A stretch of DNA of 64,000 nucleotides, taken from positions 992,001 through 1,056,000 of the forward strand of contig JAHCAY010000001.1 of the NCBI GenBank assembly GCA_019634575.1, read 5' to 3'. Source of the stretch: Candidatus Didemnitutus sp. Lineage in GTDB: Bacteria; Verrucomicrobiota; Verrucomicrobiia; Opitutales; Opitutaceae. The notes under the pieces are model-generated. The model searched no databases. It was given only the letters and a program-made list of their open reading frames with translations, and was not told where the DNA came from. Below, piece after piece: positions 35,936 to 46,124 of the stretch. The position numbers and the translations under genes were made by a program. Each line of letters starts with the position of its first letter. The stretch's first letter is position 1.

Positions 35936-37972
35936 ATGCTGCATGCCTCCTCTTTGACCCACGAAATACCCGGCCCCGAGTCGGCGGAGGATGCCACCGC
36001 CTTCAAGGTGGACCTCGCCCATCTCGTGCATCATCGCCAATGCGTGGAGGGCCGGACTCCGCTCGCCGAAGTGCAGAAGCTGTTTCAGCAGATCCCGCAG
36101 GACTTTTTCGCCATCACCGAAACGGGCAAAGTGACGGGACTCTGCTCGCGCGCGACAGTCGGGTTCATGCTCGGGTCCCGTTACGGCTTTGCTCTCTATG
36201 GCTCGACTCCGGTCGCAGCAGCCCGGGCGCCGCGCCCGCTCATTTGCCGTCCGGACGCGCCGCTCCGCGAGGTGCTCGACGGCGCGCTCTCCCGGTGCGG
36301 CTCGGAATTCTTCGAAGATGTCGTGCTCGTCGACGAGGCGCAGGAATTGCTGGGCCTGATCCCCGTGCCGCGCCTGGCGCGCCTGCAGCTCCAGCTTTTC
36401 GGTCACCAGCTGAAGCGGGCGATCGAACAGGACGACGCCCTGCGGCAGCAGAATCTCGAGCTCTTTCAGATCAATCACCAGCTGCGCCAGTCGCAGGGGC
36501 GCTACAAGGCGCTGTTCGAAAACAACGCGCTGGGCGTGGCGTTGCTCGACCCGCACGGCGCCGTCGTCGCGCACAACCGTCGCTTCGAGCAGATTCTGCG
36601 ACTCGAGGCCCGACCGAGCCCCGCGCGCTTCGAGCTGGGCGAGTGGCTGGTCCCGCCCGAGCGCGGGCGCCTGGGGCAACTGCTCGCCGCCCTCGAGCGG
36701 CAAGGCTCCGCTTCGGCGCCCACCATCGGTCAGTTTCTGTTCGAGTTCCCAGGCGGCGCGCCCCGCATGATCGAGCTGCACTGCAGCTGGGTCGCGGAGA
36801 CCGGCCAGGTCTGCGCCTTTCTCGAGGACATCACCGACCAGCACGCGCTGGAACAGCAGCTCGCACGGCAGGAAAAGCAGAACATGCTCGATACGCTCGT
36901 CGCGGGCGTCGCGCACGAACTGAACAACAAACTCACGCCGGTCCTCGGCTTTGCCGAGCTTCTCGAGGTCGTGGCGCCACCGTCGCTGCGCCCGCACACG
37001 CAGTGCATCCGCCAGAGTTCGCACGAGGCGGCGCAGATCATCAAGCAGCTGCTCAACATCGCCCGGCCCGCCGACTCCGACTTCGCGCTGGCCGACCTCG
37101 CCGCACTCTGCCGCGAGGCCGCCCAGATGCTGCGTTACCAGTTGCAGGAGCATCGCTGCGAGATGCACCTCCGGCTCCCGTCCGACGCCGTCTGGATCAA
37201 GGGCGACGCCGCCCAGCTCAAGCAGGTGCTGATGAATTTCATCCTGAACGCGCTCCACGCGATGGAACAGGTTCCCCATCCCGAGCTGACGCTCACCGTC
37301 GAGACCAGCCCGGAGGGGGCGTGGCTGCGCGTGCGCGACGTCGGCACCGGCATCAAGCCCGAGCATCTCTCGCGGATCTTCGACCCCTTCTTCACTACCA
37401 AAGGCCCGCGCGGCACCGGGCTGGGCCTCAGCATCTCGGCCAGCATCGTGCGTCAACATGGCGGTGAGATCGCCGTCGAAAGCGTGGTGGGCGTCGGCTC
37501 GACCTTCTCCCTGCGGCTGCCGGTGCAAGTATCGGAAACGCGCGCGCGCCCGGCGGAGGGGCGCAGTGTCCGGCCGGCGCATTACGACGCTTCGCGGCGC
37601 AGTGTCCTGATCGTCGATGACGAGGAATTCGTGCGCCAGTTCATGCAGGAAGTGCTCCGCGCAGGGTTTTCCTGTCGCATCGAGATCGCCGCCGACGGGC
37701 ACGAGGCGGTCGAAAAACTACGGACCGCGACCTTCGACCTGGTGCTCACGGACATCCGCATGCCGCGACTGGATGGCCTGCAGCTGCGCCGGTGGATCGA
37801 GGAAAACCGGCCGGAACTGGCGGAGCGCGTCGTCTTTGTCACTGGCAACGCCGGCGCGCTCGACCTCGACTCCGGACTCGCCCACATCCCGGGCGCCGCG
37901 GTGATCCGCAAGCCGTTCACGGTCGACGCCATCATCGGCGCCTGTCGTCCCTACCTCGTTTCGGCGGCCTGA
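35936..37972 (+). CDS. Hybrid sensor histidine kinase with CBS-like, PAS, kinase and receiver domains
   Basis: A 678-residue soluble protein. Residues about 30-150 resemble a pair of CBS domains ([32 protein letters not shown] first unit, [31 protein letters not shown] second). A coiled coil and PAS domain (about 185-300) follow, then a DHp helix with [18 protein letters not shown] (His327) and an ATPase domain ([28 protein letters not shown]). The C-terminal receiver domain has Asp605 (LVLTDIRMP). CBS units often bind adenine nucleotides, which would give an energy-sensing input; that is inference. No membrane segments. Its end overlaps the convergent chemoreceptor gene by 22 bp. Confidence 0.85.
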   Translation: MLHASSLTHEIPGPESAEDATAFKVDLAHLVHHRQCVEGRTPLAEVQKLFQQIPQDFFAITETGKVTGLCSRATVGFMLGSRYGFALYGSTPVAAARAPRPLICRPDAPLREVLDGALSRCGSEFFEDVVLVDEAQELLGLIPVPRLARLQLQLFGHQLKRAIEQDDALRQQNLELFQINHQLRQSQGRYKALFENNALGVALLDPHGAVVAHNRRFEQILRLEARPSPARFELGEWLVPPERGRLGQLLAALERQGSASAPTIGQFLFEFPGGAPRMIELHCSWVAETGQVCAFLEDITDQHALEQQLARQEKQNMLDTLVAGVAHELNNKLTPVLGFAELLEVVAPPSLRPHTQCIRQSSHEAAQIIKQLLNIARPADSDFALADLAALCREAAQMLRYQLQEHRCEMHLRLPSDAVWIKGDAAQLKQVLMNFILNALHAMEQVPHPELTLTVETSPEGAWLRVRDVGTGIKPEHLSRIFDPFFTTKGPRGTGLGLSISASIVRQHGGEIAVESVVGVGSTFSLRLPVQVSETRARPAEGRSVRPAHYDASRRSVLIVDDEEFVRQFMQEVLRAGFSCRIEIAADGHEAVEKLRTATFDLVLTDIRMPRLDGLQLRRWIEENRPELAERVVFVTGNAGALDLDSGLAHIPGAAVIRKPFTVDAIIGACRPYLVSAA

Positions 37973-39813
37973 AGTTTCGGCGCGCCGTCGCGCAACCCGA
38001 CGACGGCAGCTGTGTGCTGGACCGCGGTCTCCCTCACCGTGCTCCCACCCGAGAAGTCCCGCAACCACACCGCGTCCTCCGCCAGCTGGCTCGAATATCC
38101 CTGCAGCTCCGTGGCGAACTGAGCCTGCCGTTGCGCCTGATCGGCGGACGCCGCACCGCGACCACTGAGACTCCGCAGCGCGGTGTGGATCGCCGCCGCA
38201 GCCTCGACCTGCCGCACCGACGCCGTTTCGGCGACGGCCAGCAAATCATGCAGCTCGGCCACTGCCCGGGCAATGGCGGCGAAGTTGGACGCCACCGCCG
38301 ATGCCACCGCGCTGCCGCGGCGATTCGTCTGCTGCGAGGCATTGATCAAGTTCTCGGATTGCCGCGCCGCCTCCGCGCTGCGCGAGGCCAGGCGCCGCAC
38401 TTCGTCCGCCACGACCGCAAAGCCGCGGCCCGCTTCGCCCGCCCGCGCGGCCTCGATGGCGGCGTTGAGCGCCAGCAGGTTGGTCTGAAACGCGATCTCC
38501 TCGATCGAATCGATGACGCGTTGGACGCTGTCTCCGGAGGAAGCGATGTCCGCCATCGCGGCGCTGAGCTCGCCGACGCTCCGTCCGCCCTGCTCCGTCT
38601 CGCGCGAGGTGCGCAGGATGAGCTGGCCCATCGACTGCACGCGCCCGCGGGTCTCATCCGCCGCCTCCGCCACGCGCGAGGCGTTGCCCGCCGTCTCCTG
38701 CAACGCCGCGGCTTCCTCTTCGGCCGCGGCCGCGAGTTGCCCGGCTTGGTCGCCCGCCGCGGCAGTCTCCCGTTGCAAACGATCGGCTCCCGCCCCCATG
38801 CGCGACGCAACCGCTTGGAGGCGGTGGCTGACCCGATTCGAGAACGCGCGGGTCATGGCGAGCCCGGCGACCGGCAGCAGCAACGCCGCGGCGCCGACGA
38901 TAAGCACCGTGGAGTTCAGGCGGGTCGCGGATTCCTGCGCCGAGACCAAGGTCGCCTGCATCGTGCTTTCCAAGACCGGCTGGAGACGGTCGGCGGTCTC
39001 GGAACCGAGTCCGGAAACCACCTGAACCAAGCGCACGCGTTCGTGGATGGAAATTTTCAAGTTGGCCAGCTCGTCACCCAGGTCGCGCAGGCGCCCCTGC
39101 ACGTCCTCGATGAAATCGCGGAGGTCCGAGGGAGGCGTGGCCGGCAACAGACCGGCGATCTCCGGCAACAGCGCAGCCTGCTTCTGGCTGGCGCGGCCGG
39201 CGAATTCCGGATCGAGCAGCGAACTCGCGAACAGCACGTTGTTCTGGATCTCGGCAAGCGCCCCCAGACCGCGCGCAAACACCTCGCGATGCCCCGGAGC
39301 ACGGGCACCGGGAATCTGCGTGCCGTCATCGGTCGCCAGTTGGAGGCACAAGGTGGAGAGCAGGGACGCCTGGGCCGCGAGACCACGGACGGAGCGCTCG
39401 TTGCGGAGATTGGCCTCGGCGAGTTGCTCGAACGCGGTCTGCCAGCGCTTCAAGCGCTCGGCGGTGGCCACGAGTTCCGGCGGTTCCGCGCCGGCGGCGA
39501 ACTGGACCCGGGTGACGGCCAGCGCATGCCGCGCGCGCTGGAATTCCGCGACTGCCTGCCGCCGGTCCTCGTCTGTGCGCGTGCGGTTGTATTGCGCGAC
39601 GTGCATCGCCACGGCGTCCACCAGACGCAACACCTCGGTCGCCGGGATCGCTTCGCCGCCCACGGCCTGCGCGACGCCCGCCACCTGACGATTGACCCGC
39701 CACATCAGCCCCAGCGCTGCCGCGCATACCAGGAGGCTGGCCACCCCCATGCTCACAAAGAGCCAGCGCATCTGCGCAGGCAGGGAGACTCCGATTCGCT
39801 TCCTCGATGCCAT
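37951..39813 (-). CDS. Methyl-accepting chemotaxis protein
   Basis: A 620-residue transmembrane chemoreceptor: helix 1 (about 17-40), periplasmic ligand domain of about 250 residues predicted all-helical, helix 2 (about 288-310), then a cytoplasmic signalling coiled coil. The hairpin tip, almost invariant in the family, reads [20 protein letters not shown] followed by [16 protein letters not shown]. No clear HAMP domain could be recognised. No che genes are adjacent. GGGGGACCTT directly before ATG 39813 is a reasonable ribosome site and decides this start over an upstream one. Confidence 0.9.
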   Translation of the reverse strand: MASRKRIGVSLPAQMRWLFVSMGVASLLVCAAALGLMWRVNRQVAGVAQAVGGEAIPATEVLRLVDAVAMHVAQYNRTRTDEDRRQAVAEFQRARHALAVTRVQFAAGAEPPELVATAERLKRWQTAFEQLAEANLRNERSVRGLAAQASLLSTLCLQLATDDGTQIPGARAPGHREVFARGLGALAEIQNNVLFASSLLDPEFAGRASQKQAALLPEIAGLLPATPPSDLRDFIEDVQGRLRDLGDELANLKISIHERVRLVQVVSGLGSETADRLQPVLESTMQATLVSAQESATRLNSTVLIVGAAALLLPVAGLAMTRAFSNRVSHRLQAVASRMGAGADRLQRETAAAGDQAGQLAAAAEEEAAALQETAGNASRVAEAADETRGRVQSMGQLILRTSRETEQGGRSVGELSAAMADIASSGDSVQRVIDSIEEIAFQTNLLALNAAIEAARAGEAGRGFAVVADEVRRLASRSAEAARQSENLINASQQTNRRGSAVASAVASNFAAIARAVAELHDLLAVAETASVRQVEAAAAIHTALRSLSGRGAASADQAQRQAQFATELQGYSSQLAEDAVWLRDFSGGSTVRETAVQHTAAVVGLRDGAPKLQAAETR

Positions 39814-39956
39814 AAGGTCCCCCTCATCGGCCGGCCGCGACGGCAATTAATGCGCGCGCTCTAATCGTAACATCGTCGCTCCCTGCCGCCGGAAATCGTG
39901 ACCTTTGTAAATTAACCCTCGCCTGCCGAGGTGCCACGGGTATCGCTGGAGCACGT

Positions 39957-40592
39957 ATGATTTCTTTCAAGAAGCTCCTGGGCAAAGAGGAGAAGTTCTA
40001 CGACCTGTTGGACGCGAGCGCGGAGGAAGCCAAACTGGCCGCCGGCCTGCTGGCCAAAATCCTCGTCAACGAGAGCGCCGCACAGGCTTCGAGCATCCAC
40101 GACATCATCCAGACGCGCCGCAAGGACAAGCGCATCACCCAGCAGATCACCGAGGAACTCTGCAAGACCTTCGTCACCCCGCTCGAACGCGAGGACATCG
40201 AGGCGCTTTCGCTGGCGCTCTACCGCATCCCGAAGACCGTCGAAAAGATCGTCGAACGCCTGACCATCTGCCCCGCCCGCGTGCCGCGCGAGAGCATGCA
40301 GCGTCAGGTCGTGCTGCTCGAGGAAGCGGTCGAGAGCGTGCACTTCATGGTCACGCAGCTGCGCAAGGGCACGAACATCGAGCGCATCCAGGACGCGCAC
40401 TCCCGTCTGCAATTCGCCGAGGGCGAGGCCGACAAGGTGATGCTCTCGCTGGTCAAGGACCTCTACAACGGCCCCTACGACGCCAAGGAAATCGTGATAC
40501 TCATGGAGCTCTACGATCTCGTCGAAACGGCCGTCGACCGCGCGCGCGACGCCGGCCAGGTCGTGTTCCAGATCATGCTGAAATACTCCTGA
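39957..40592 (+). CDS. DUF47 family PhoU-like protein, Pit accessory
   Basis: A 211-residue all-helical protein of the DUF47/YkaA type (distant PhoU homologue). The helices contain the family acidic motifs (VERLTICPARVPRES, ELYDLVETAVDRARDAGQVV). DUF47 genes nearly always precede pit and are thought to regulate or assist the transporter. Here pit starts 20 bp downstream. A good ribosome site (TGGAG) lies 7 nt before the ATG. No 11-bp GTCAC repeat was found upstream, in contrast to the pst and lipid genes. Confidence 0.85.
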   Translation: MISFKKLLGKEEKFYDLLDASAEEAKLAAGLLAKILVNESAAQASSIHDIIQTRRKDKRITQQITEELCKTFVTPLEREDIEALSLALYRIPKTVEKIVERLTICPARVPRESMQRQVVLLEEAVESVHFMVTQLRKGTNIERIQDAHSRLQFAEGEADKVMLSLVKDLYNGPYDAKEIVILMELYDLVETAVDRARDAGQVVFQIMLKYS

Positions 40593-40611
40593 GCCCCCGC
40601 CGACGCAGGTC

Positions 40612-41682
40612 ATGACCATCTTCCTGATCGTCCTCGGCGCGGCGCTGGTGTTCGAATACATCAACGGTTTTCACGACGCCGCGAACGCCATCGCCACCGT
40701 CGTCTCGACCAAGGTCCTCACGCCCCGCCAGGCCATCATGCTGGCGGCGTTCTTCAATCTCGTCGGCGCCCTCGCCGGCACCGCCGTCGCCAAAACCATC
40801 AGCGGCGGCATCGTCGAGGGCGGCGTCGTCACGATGGTGACGATCCTCGCCGCGTTGATCGCCGCGATCGTGTGGAACCTGCTGACCTGGTGGCTCGGCC
40901 TGCCCTCGAGCTCCAGTCACGCGCTCATCGGCGGCCTCTGCGGTGCGGCCTTGGCCACTGCCAACGACAACTGGTCCGTGCTCGTCTGGTCGACCGTCGA
41001 CAAGAAGGGCGCGGCGGCCGGCCTCTGGCCGAAGGTCGTCGCCCCGATGTTCAGTTCGCCGGTCGCGGGTTTCATTGGCGGCGCGATCCTGATGTTTCTC
41101 CTGTTGCTCGTCGTGAAACACTGGACACCGCGCTTCGTGAACTACTGGTTCGGCAAGGCGCAGCTCGCCAGTGCCGCGATGATGGGCTTCAGCCACGGCT
41201 CGAACGACGCGCAGAAGACGATGGGCATCATCACGCTCGCGCTCGCCACCGGCACCGCGCAGGGCGTCTTCAAGGATCTGCCGCCGTGGGCCGACTTTCT
41301 CCGCGTCGCCGAGTTCAAGGAAATCCCCATGTGGGTCGTGGTCGTTTGCGCGCTGACCATGGCCGCCGGCACCGCGGCAGGCGGCTGGCGCATCATCCGC
41401 ACGATGGGCCACAAGATGGTCAAACTGCAGCCTGTGCACGGCTTCGCCGCTGAAACCACGGCGGCGGCGATCATTCACGTCGCTTCCGGCCTCGGCATTC
41501 CGGTTTCCACCACGCACGTCATTTCGACCTCCATCATGGGCGTCGGCGCGGTGAAGCGCTTCGGCGCCGTCAAATGGGGCGTCGTCGAGCGCATCGTGTG
41601 GGCTTGGGTGCTGACGCTCCCCGTGTGCGGCCTGCTCGGCTACGCCGCGGAAATGACGCTCCGGCATTTCGGCTACAAGTGA
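40612..41682 (+). CDS. pit: Low-affinity inorganic phosphate transporter, Pit family
   Basis: A 356-residue inner membrane protein with about 10 hydrophobic segments and the two PiT repeats: YINGFHDAANAIATVVSTKVLTP near the N-terminus and GFSHGSNDAQKTMGI in the second half, both carrying the G-x-N-D-x-[AQ] signature. SSSHALIGGLCGA and STTHVISTSIMGVGAV are further family blocks. It takes up phosphate (probably as metal phosphate) driven by the proton gradient. It forms an operon with the DUF47 gene and converges on phoU with 28 bp between the stops, so low- and high-affinity phosphate uptake genes lie back to back. Confidence 0.92.
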   Translation: MTIFLIVLGAALVFEYINGFHDAANAIATVVSTKVLTPRQAIMLAAFFNLVGALAGTAVAKTISGGIVEGGVVTMVTILAALIAAIVWNLLTWWLGLPSSSSHALIGGLCGAALATANDNWSVLVWSTVDKKGAAAGLWPKVVAPMFSSPVAGFIGGAILMFLLLLVVKHWTPRFVNYWFGKAQLASAAMMGFSHGSNDAQKTMGIITLALATGTAQGVFKDLPPWADFLRVAEFKEIPMWVVVVCALTMAAGTAAGGWRIIRTMGHKMVKLQPVHGFAAETTAAAIIHVASGLGIPVSTTHVISTSIMGVGAVKRFGAVKWGVVERIVWAWVLTLPVCGLLGYAAEMTLRHFGYK

Positions 41683-41710
41683 GCCGGCTGGCGTGTCGAG
41701 CCGCGTCAGG

Positions 41711-42409
41711 TCACTTGCCGGCGGGCGGAGTCTGCTGCTGGACCGCCTGCTTGATCTCCTCGGAGTGGCGGACGTCCTTGCCGCGCACGAGGTAGATCAT
41801 CTCCTCCGAGATGTTCGTGGCGTGATCGGCAATGCGCTCGATCGACTTCGAGACGAACATCAGCTCGAGCGCCCAGGCGATGGTCTCGGGCTTCTCGATC
41901 ATGTAGCTGGTGAGGCGGCGGTAAACGAGGCGGTTGATGTTATCGACCTCCGGATCGCGGCGGATGACCGCAAGGGCCTTCTGCTCGTCCTCGTGGACGA
42001 AGCAGTCGAGCGCATCGCGCAGCATCTCGAGCGCGATGTTGGCCATGCGCGGGATGTCGGCGTAAAGCTCGACCTTGGGCTCGATCGCGAGCTTGCGGGC
42101 CCGGCGGGCGATGCTCGTCGCCTCGTCGCCCACGCGCTCGAGGTCGTGCGAAGCCTTCATGCCGACGATGACCAGGCGCAGCTCGGAGGCGATCGGTCCG
42201 CGGAGGGTCATGTAGCGGATCGCCTCTTCGTCGATCTTCACCTCGAACTTGTCGATCTCGTCGTCGGCGGCGATGACCTTGTCGGCCAGCGCGAGGTCGC
42301 CCTCGGCGAGCGCGCGCACGGCGCGGCGGGTCTGGTCGATGGCGCGATCGCCCATCTGGAGCAGGTCGGTGCGGAGAGCTTCGAGTTCGGCGTCGAAAAA
42401 GCGTTTCAT
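41711..42409 (-). CDS. phoU: Phosphate signalling regulator PhoU
   Basis: A 232-residue protein with two PhoU three-helix repeats. The metal-binding acidic motifs are visible as DDEIDKFEVKIDEEAIR in the first half and RDPEVDNINRLVYRR in the second; ERVGDEAT and ERIADHATNISEE close each repeat. PhoU connects the Pst transporter with the PhoR kinase and shuts off the Pho response when phosphate is plentiful. It is the last gene of the pst operon, 29 bp after pstB. The start ATG at 42409 is consistent with the family. Confidence 0.93.
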   Translation of the reverse strand: MKRFFDAELEALRTDLLQMGDRAIDQTRRAVRALAEGDLALADKVIAADDEIDKFEVKIDEEAIRYMTLRGPIASELRLVIVGMKASHDLERVGDEATSIARRARKLAIEPKVELYADIPRMANIALEMLRDALDCFVHEDEQKALAVIRRDPEVDNINRLVYRRLTSYMIEKPETIAWALELMFVSKSIERIADHATNISEEMIYLVRGKDVRHSEEIKQAVQQQTPPAGK

Positions 42410-42438
42410 GTCGGTGCGGGCGGGGGTTGGGTAATCGA

Positions 42439-43293
42439 TCAGCCGAAGCGTCCCGAGACGTAGGCCTCGGTCTGCGGGTTGGCGGGGTTCATGAAGATGG
42501 TGCGGGTCTCGGAGTATTCGATCAGGCGGCCGAGATAGAAGAACGCGGTGCGGTCGGAGCAACGCGCGGCCTGCTGCATGTTGTGCGTCACGATGACGAT
42601 GGTGAACTTCGACTTCAACTCGTGGATCAGCTCCTCGACCTTGGCCGTGGCGATGGGATCGAGCGCCGAGCACGGCTCGTCCATGAGGATGATCTCGGGC
42701 TCGACGGCGATGGCGCGAGCGATGCAGAGGCGCTGTTGCTGGCCACCGGAGAGGCCGAGCGCGCTCTGGTGGAGGCGGTCCTTCACCTCGTCCCACAACG
42801 CAGCGCCGCGCAGGCTCTTTTCCACCACCTCGTCGAGGCGCGCCTTGTTCTTCACGCCCTGGATGCGCAGGCCGTAGGTGATGTTCTCGTAGATCGACTT
42901 CGGGAAGGGGTTCGACTTCTGGAAGACCATGCCGACGCGCTTGCGCAACTCGATGACGTCGACGCGCGGGTCGTGGATGTCGACGCCGTCGATGCGGATC
43001 TGGCCGGTGGTCACGCGCGCGCCGTCGATGAGGTCGTTCATGCGGTTGAGGCAGCGGAGCAGCGTGCTCTTGCCGCAGCCGGAGGGGCCGATGAAGGCGG
43101 TGACCTCGCGCTCGCGGATGTTCAGCGTGATGTCGTGCAGCGCCTGCGAGGCGCCGTAGCAGAAATCGACGTCGTCGATCTCGATCAGCGCGCGCGGTGA
43201 GGGCGCGGCGCCATTCACGGTGGCGCTGGCAGGCGTCGGGCCCGTCACGCTGATCGACCGGAGCGAAGGGGACGGAGAAGCGGGTTCGGACAT
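42439..43293 (-). CDS. pstB: Phosphate ABC transporter ATP-binding protein
   Basis: A 284-residue ATPase: Walker [10 protein letters not shown], signature [14 protein letters not shown], Walker [13 protein letters not shown] and switch His in [27 protein letters not shown] (Q-loop) is the PstB-specific sequence. The first 35 residues are a Pro/Ser-rich extension not found in E. coli PstB. ATG 43293 is used; a second ATG at 43311 would overlap the end of pstA. It powers PstCA. Confidence 0.95.
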   Translation of the reverse strand: MSEPASPSPSLRSISVTGPTPASATVNGAAPSPRALIEIDDVDFCYGASQALHDITLNIREREVTAFIGPSGCGKSTLLRCLNRMNDLIDGARVTTGQIRIDGVDIHDPRVDVIELRKRVGMVFQKSNPFPKSIYENITYGLRIQGVKNKARLDEVVEKSLRGAALWDEVKDRLHQSALGLSGGQQQRLCIARAIAVEPEIILMDEPCSALDPIATAKVEELIHELKSKFTIVIVTHNMQQAARCSDRTAFFYLGRLIEYSETRTIFMNPANPQTEAYVSGRFG

Positions 43294-43304
43294 GAGAGTG
43301 GCTC

Positions 43305-44348
43305 TTACCATTTGTATTTCTTGCGGAGGCGAACGCGGAGCACGACCGAGGTCGCGGCGATCGCCGCCACGGTGAAGAGGAAGACGAACGCGGTGCCGTA
43401 TTGGACGTCGCGCGTGTAATCGTTTTGGGGGATCTTGGAGGCGACGACGTAGATGTGATACGGCAGCGCCATCACGCCCTGGAACACGAAGTCGATGGCG
43501 TGCTTCACCTGCCACGGCATCTCGTCGCGCACGACGAACGCCGCGGTGAACATGATCGGCGCCGTCTCACCCGCGACGCGCGCGATGGAGAGCACGGACG
43601 AGGTGAGGATGCCCGGCAGCGCGTAGGGCAGGACGTTGGTGAAGATCGTCTGGAGCTTCGTCGCGCCGAGCGCGAGCGAGCCTTCGCGGTAACCCTTGGG
43701 CACGGCGCGCAGCGCTTCCTCCGAAGCCGTGATGATGATCGGCAACACCATGAACGCCAAGGTCAGCCAGCCGGCGAGGAGCGACACGCCCATGTTCAGG
43801 CCGATGACGAACAGGCCGAAACCGAACAGGCCGTAGACGATCGACGGCACGCCCGCGAGATTGACGATCGCGAGACGCAGGAAGCGGATGAACGGGCCGT
43901 CGGTCGCGTATTCGCTGAGATAGATCGCGCTGATCACTCCGAGCACCAGGGCGATGGTCATCGAGCCGACCACGAGCAGCACCGTGCCGACGATGTTCGG
44001 GAAAATGCCGCCGGCCGAATAGACGTAGGTCTCGACGCGGACGTCCTTCAGCTCGGCCGCGTGCTCGGCCTTGAAGGCACGGAAATCGCGGTCGCCCATC
44101 TGGCGTTTCTCGCCGTGCAGCTCGAAGACGTTGAGCGTCTCCGGCGACTCGGTGAGGAAGGTCGTGTTGATGAACGGCGCGTGGGTCTTGAAGATCACCG
44201 CCCCACCCTTCACGCCGATATCGAGGAAGATCACGGCGGCGCACAGCAGCACGAAATACGTCGCGGCGCGCAACAGCCAGAACACGGTCGCCTCGGCGCG
44301 CTTGGCGAAAGTCGGCTGGGTGAAGAGTCGGTCGCTGGGCTGCGTCAT
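43305..44348 (-). CDS. pstA: Phosphate ABC transporter permease PstA
   Basis: A 347-residue permease. One N-terminal helix (about 24-46), a periplasmic insertion of about 70 residues that E. coli PstA lacks, then the MetI-like core from about 118. The core has the EAA loop [28 protein letters not shown], which contacts PstB. It starts with an ATGA overlap with the end of pstC, so the two subunits are translated together. Confidence 0.93.
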   Translation of the reverse strand: MTQPSDRLFTQPTFAKRAEATVFWLLRAATYFVLLCAAVIFLDIGVKGGAVIFKTHAPFINTTFLTESPETLNVFELHGEKRQMGDRDFRAFKAEHAAELKDVRVETYVYSAGGIFPNIVGTVLLVVGSMTIALVLGVISAIYLSEYATDGPFIRFLRLAIVNLAGVPSIVYGLFGFGLFVIGLNMGVSLLAGWLTLAFMVLPIIITASEEALRAVPKGYREGSLALGATKLQTIFTNVLPYALPGILTSSVLSIARVAGETAPIMFTAAFVVRDEMPWQVKHAIDFVFQGVMALPYHIYVVASKIPQNDYTRDVQYGTAFVFLFTVAAIAATSVVLRVRLRKKYKW

Positions 44349-45991
44349 GAGGCGGCGATGCGGTAGCGGCGCACGATTTTCTGCGCGAGCCAGTTGATCA
44401 GGAGGGAAATCAGGAAGAGCAACACGCCGACCATGAACAGCGCGCGGTAGTGCAGGCTGCCGCGGACGACTTCGCCCATCTCCTGCGCGATGATGCCGGT
44501 CATCGTGTGCACCGGTTGGAACGCCGTGCCGATGCCGGCGGTGAAGTCGGGGATCTGAATCCGGTTACCCGCGCAGAGCAACACGACCATGGTCTCGCCG
44601 ATCACGCGACCGAGGCCGAGGAGGATGGCGGCCATGATGCCCGACAGCGCGGACGGGATGATGATGTGCACGATGGTCTGCAGGCGCGTGGAGCCGAGCG
44701 CGAGCGACGCCTCCTTGAAGGAGCGCGGCACGTTGTTGATCGCGTCCTCGGCGAGCGAAAAGATCGTCGGCACGGCCATGAGCGCGAGCAGGCACGCGGC
44801 GGTGGTAGCGTTCAGGCGCTCGGAGAACGGAAAGCCCGGCACCCAATCGAGCGCGGGCAGTTGCGAGAGCTTGCGCAACGATTCGCCGAGGACGGCGATG
44901 CCGAAGAAGCCGAGCACGACGCTCGGGATGGCGGAGACGAATTCGATGGTGGGCTTGATGAAGCGCTGCTCCACCGGGCGCGCGACTTGATTGACGTAGA
45001 CGGCGGCCGCGATGCCGAGCGGAATGGCGATCGCCAGCGCAATGATCGAGATGAGCAGCGAACCGAAGAACAGGGGCAGGATGCCATACCAGTCCTGCCA
45101 GAAGCTCGCCGTGATCCAGTCGCGCCCGAACGCGAATGCCGTCAGGGATTCCGCGAACGAGACCGGCTTCAGCTGGTCCCACGTTTCCATGCGTTTGGTG
45201 GCGGCCGCGAGCTGCGCGGGAAACTGCTGCATCAGCTCGGTGAAATGCGCGAGGCGCGCATCGAGCGCGGCGTCGCTGAAGCGCGGCGCGTGCGCGGCGA
45301 GGTCGGCGAGCGTGGCGGCGAGGGCCGTGTTGGCGGTCTTCATCTCCGGGAGCTGGTCCTTCATCGCCTGCACTTCGGTGCGGAAGTTGATCGTCTCGGG
45401 GACGAGGGTCTCGATCTGGCGGCGCAACTCCGCGGCGTGCGCCGGCGTGGCGGTGGGCAGCGCGCGTTCGAGGTCGGCGCGGGCGTGGGCGGTGTCTTGC
45501 GCGACTTTCTGGCGTTCCTTGAGGGAGGTCGCGGTGTCGGTCAGCGTGCCGAGGATCGTCTCGTGCGCGGAGATCGCGTCGGCGACGCGATTCGCGTAGG
45601 CGTCGAAGTCGGCGAGTTGCGCCTGTGCGGCGGCGATGGACAGGCCGGAGCGCTGGAGTTGTGCGAAACGGTCGGAGCGGATCGCGCCGAGGTAGCGATT
45701 GAAAGCCGAATAGTCCTCCACTTCGCGGCGCAGGTGGTCGGTGAATTCGAGGCCGGCGAGGCGGTAGATCTCGAGGTTTTGCCGGTTCTGCGGCACGAAG
45801 CCGACGGCATCGCGGAAGATCGTGAAGGTGATCAGCGCCAGCACGAGGATCGAGATCGCCGCGTTGCTTTGGAAGACGACCTTCGCGACGCGATCGCCGC
45901 TCAACCCGAAGAACCAGCCGCGCTGACGGCGCAGCAGTGCCTCGCTGGTCGGGAGACGGGTGGGACGGGCGGCGGTGGCGGTTTCGGCCAT
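44345..45991 (-). CDS. pstC: Phosphate ABC transporter permease PstC with large periplasmic coiled-coil insertion
   Basis: A 548-residue permease, some 230 residues longer than E. coli PstC (about 319). After the first membrane helix (about 38-58) there is a 240-residue hydrophilic, Ala/Glu/Leu-rich segment (about 62-300) with clear heptad character. The ordinary MetI-like core follows (about 305-540), with the EAA loop [26 protein letters not shown]. The insertion should project into the periplasm, where it could contact PstS, the porin or the peptidoglycan; that is inference. An 11-bp-spaced Pho-box-like pair lies 54-69 bp upstream, so pstC may have its own promoter besides read-through from pstS. 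Confidence 0.9.
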   Translation of the reverse strand: MAETATAARPTRLPTSEALLRRQRGWFFGLSGDRVAKVVFQSNAAISILVLALITFTIFRDAVGFVPQNRQNLEIYRLAGLEFTDHLRREVEDYSAFNRYLGAIRSDRFAQLQRSGLSIAAAQAQLADFDAYANRVADAISAHETILGTLTDTATSLKERQKVAQDTAHARADLERALPTATPAHAAELRRQIETLVPETINFRTEVQAMKDQLPEMKTANTALAATLADLAAHAPRFSDAALDARLAHFTELMQQFPAQLAAATKRMETWDQLKPVSFAESLTAFAFGRDWITASFWQDWYGILPLFFGSLLISIIALAIAIPLGIAAAVYVNQVARPVEQRFIKPTIEFVSAIPSVVLGFFGIAVLGESLRKLSQLPALDWVPGFPFSERLNATTAACLLALMAVPTIFSLAEDAINNVPRSFKEASLALGSTRLQTIVHIIIPSALSGIMAAILLGLGRVIGETMVVLLCAGNRIQIPDFTAGIGTAFQPVHTMTGIIAQEMGEVVRGSLHYRALFMVGVLLFLISLLINWLAQKIVRRYRIAAS

Positions 45992-46044
45992 GAAAAGTGG
46001 GGGCGATGGTCGGGCGCGGGGCGTGGCGCGCGCAACCGGGCCAG

Positions 46045-46060
46045 GTTACGGTTTTGTGAC
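46045..46060 (-). promoter_or_regulatory. Pho-box-like direct repeat upstream of pstC
   Basis: On the reverse strand GTCAC (46060-46056) and GTAAC (46049-46045) are exactly 11 bp apart and point toward pstC, with the context TTGTCAC-AAAACC-GTAAC. E. coli Pho boxes are 7-bp direct repeats with 4-bp spacers, giving the same 11-bp period. Confidence 0.6.
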
Positions 46061-46066
46061 AAAGCA

Positions 46067-46097
46067 ACGCCCGCAGCCGAGGGACGACTGCGGGCGT
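46067..46097 (-). terminator. Hairpin after pstS (partial terminator / RNA stabiliser)
   Basis: ACGCCCGCAG and CTGCGGGCGT form a perfect 10-bp stem with an 11-nt loop, 27 bp past the pstS stop, followed on the reverse strand by TGCTTTGT. The weak U-run fits partial termination that would leave pstS more abundant than the permease genes. Confidence 0.6.
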
Positions 46098-46124
46098 GAA
46101 GTCAGCACAGACTTACAGGCAAAC

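Noticed and set aside
39860..39925. GTAAC and GTGAC motifs upstream of DUF47-pit as a Pho box
   Set aside because: The motifs are not spaced by 11 bp and no second half-site fits, unlike the sites at 46, 48 and 54 kb.
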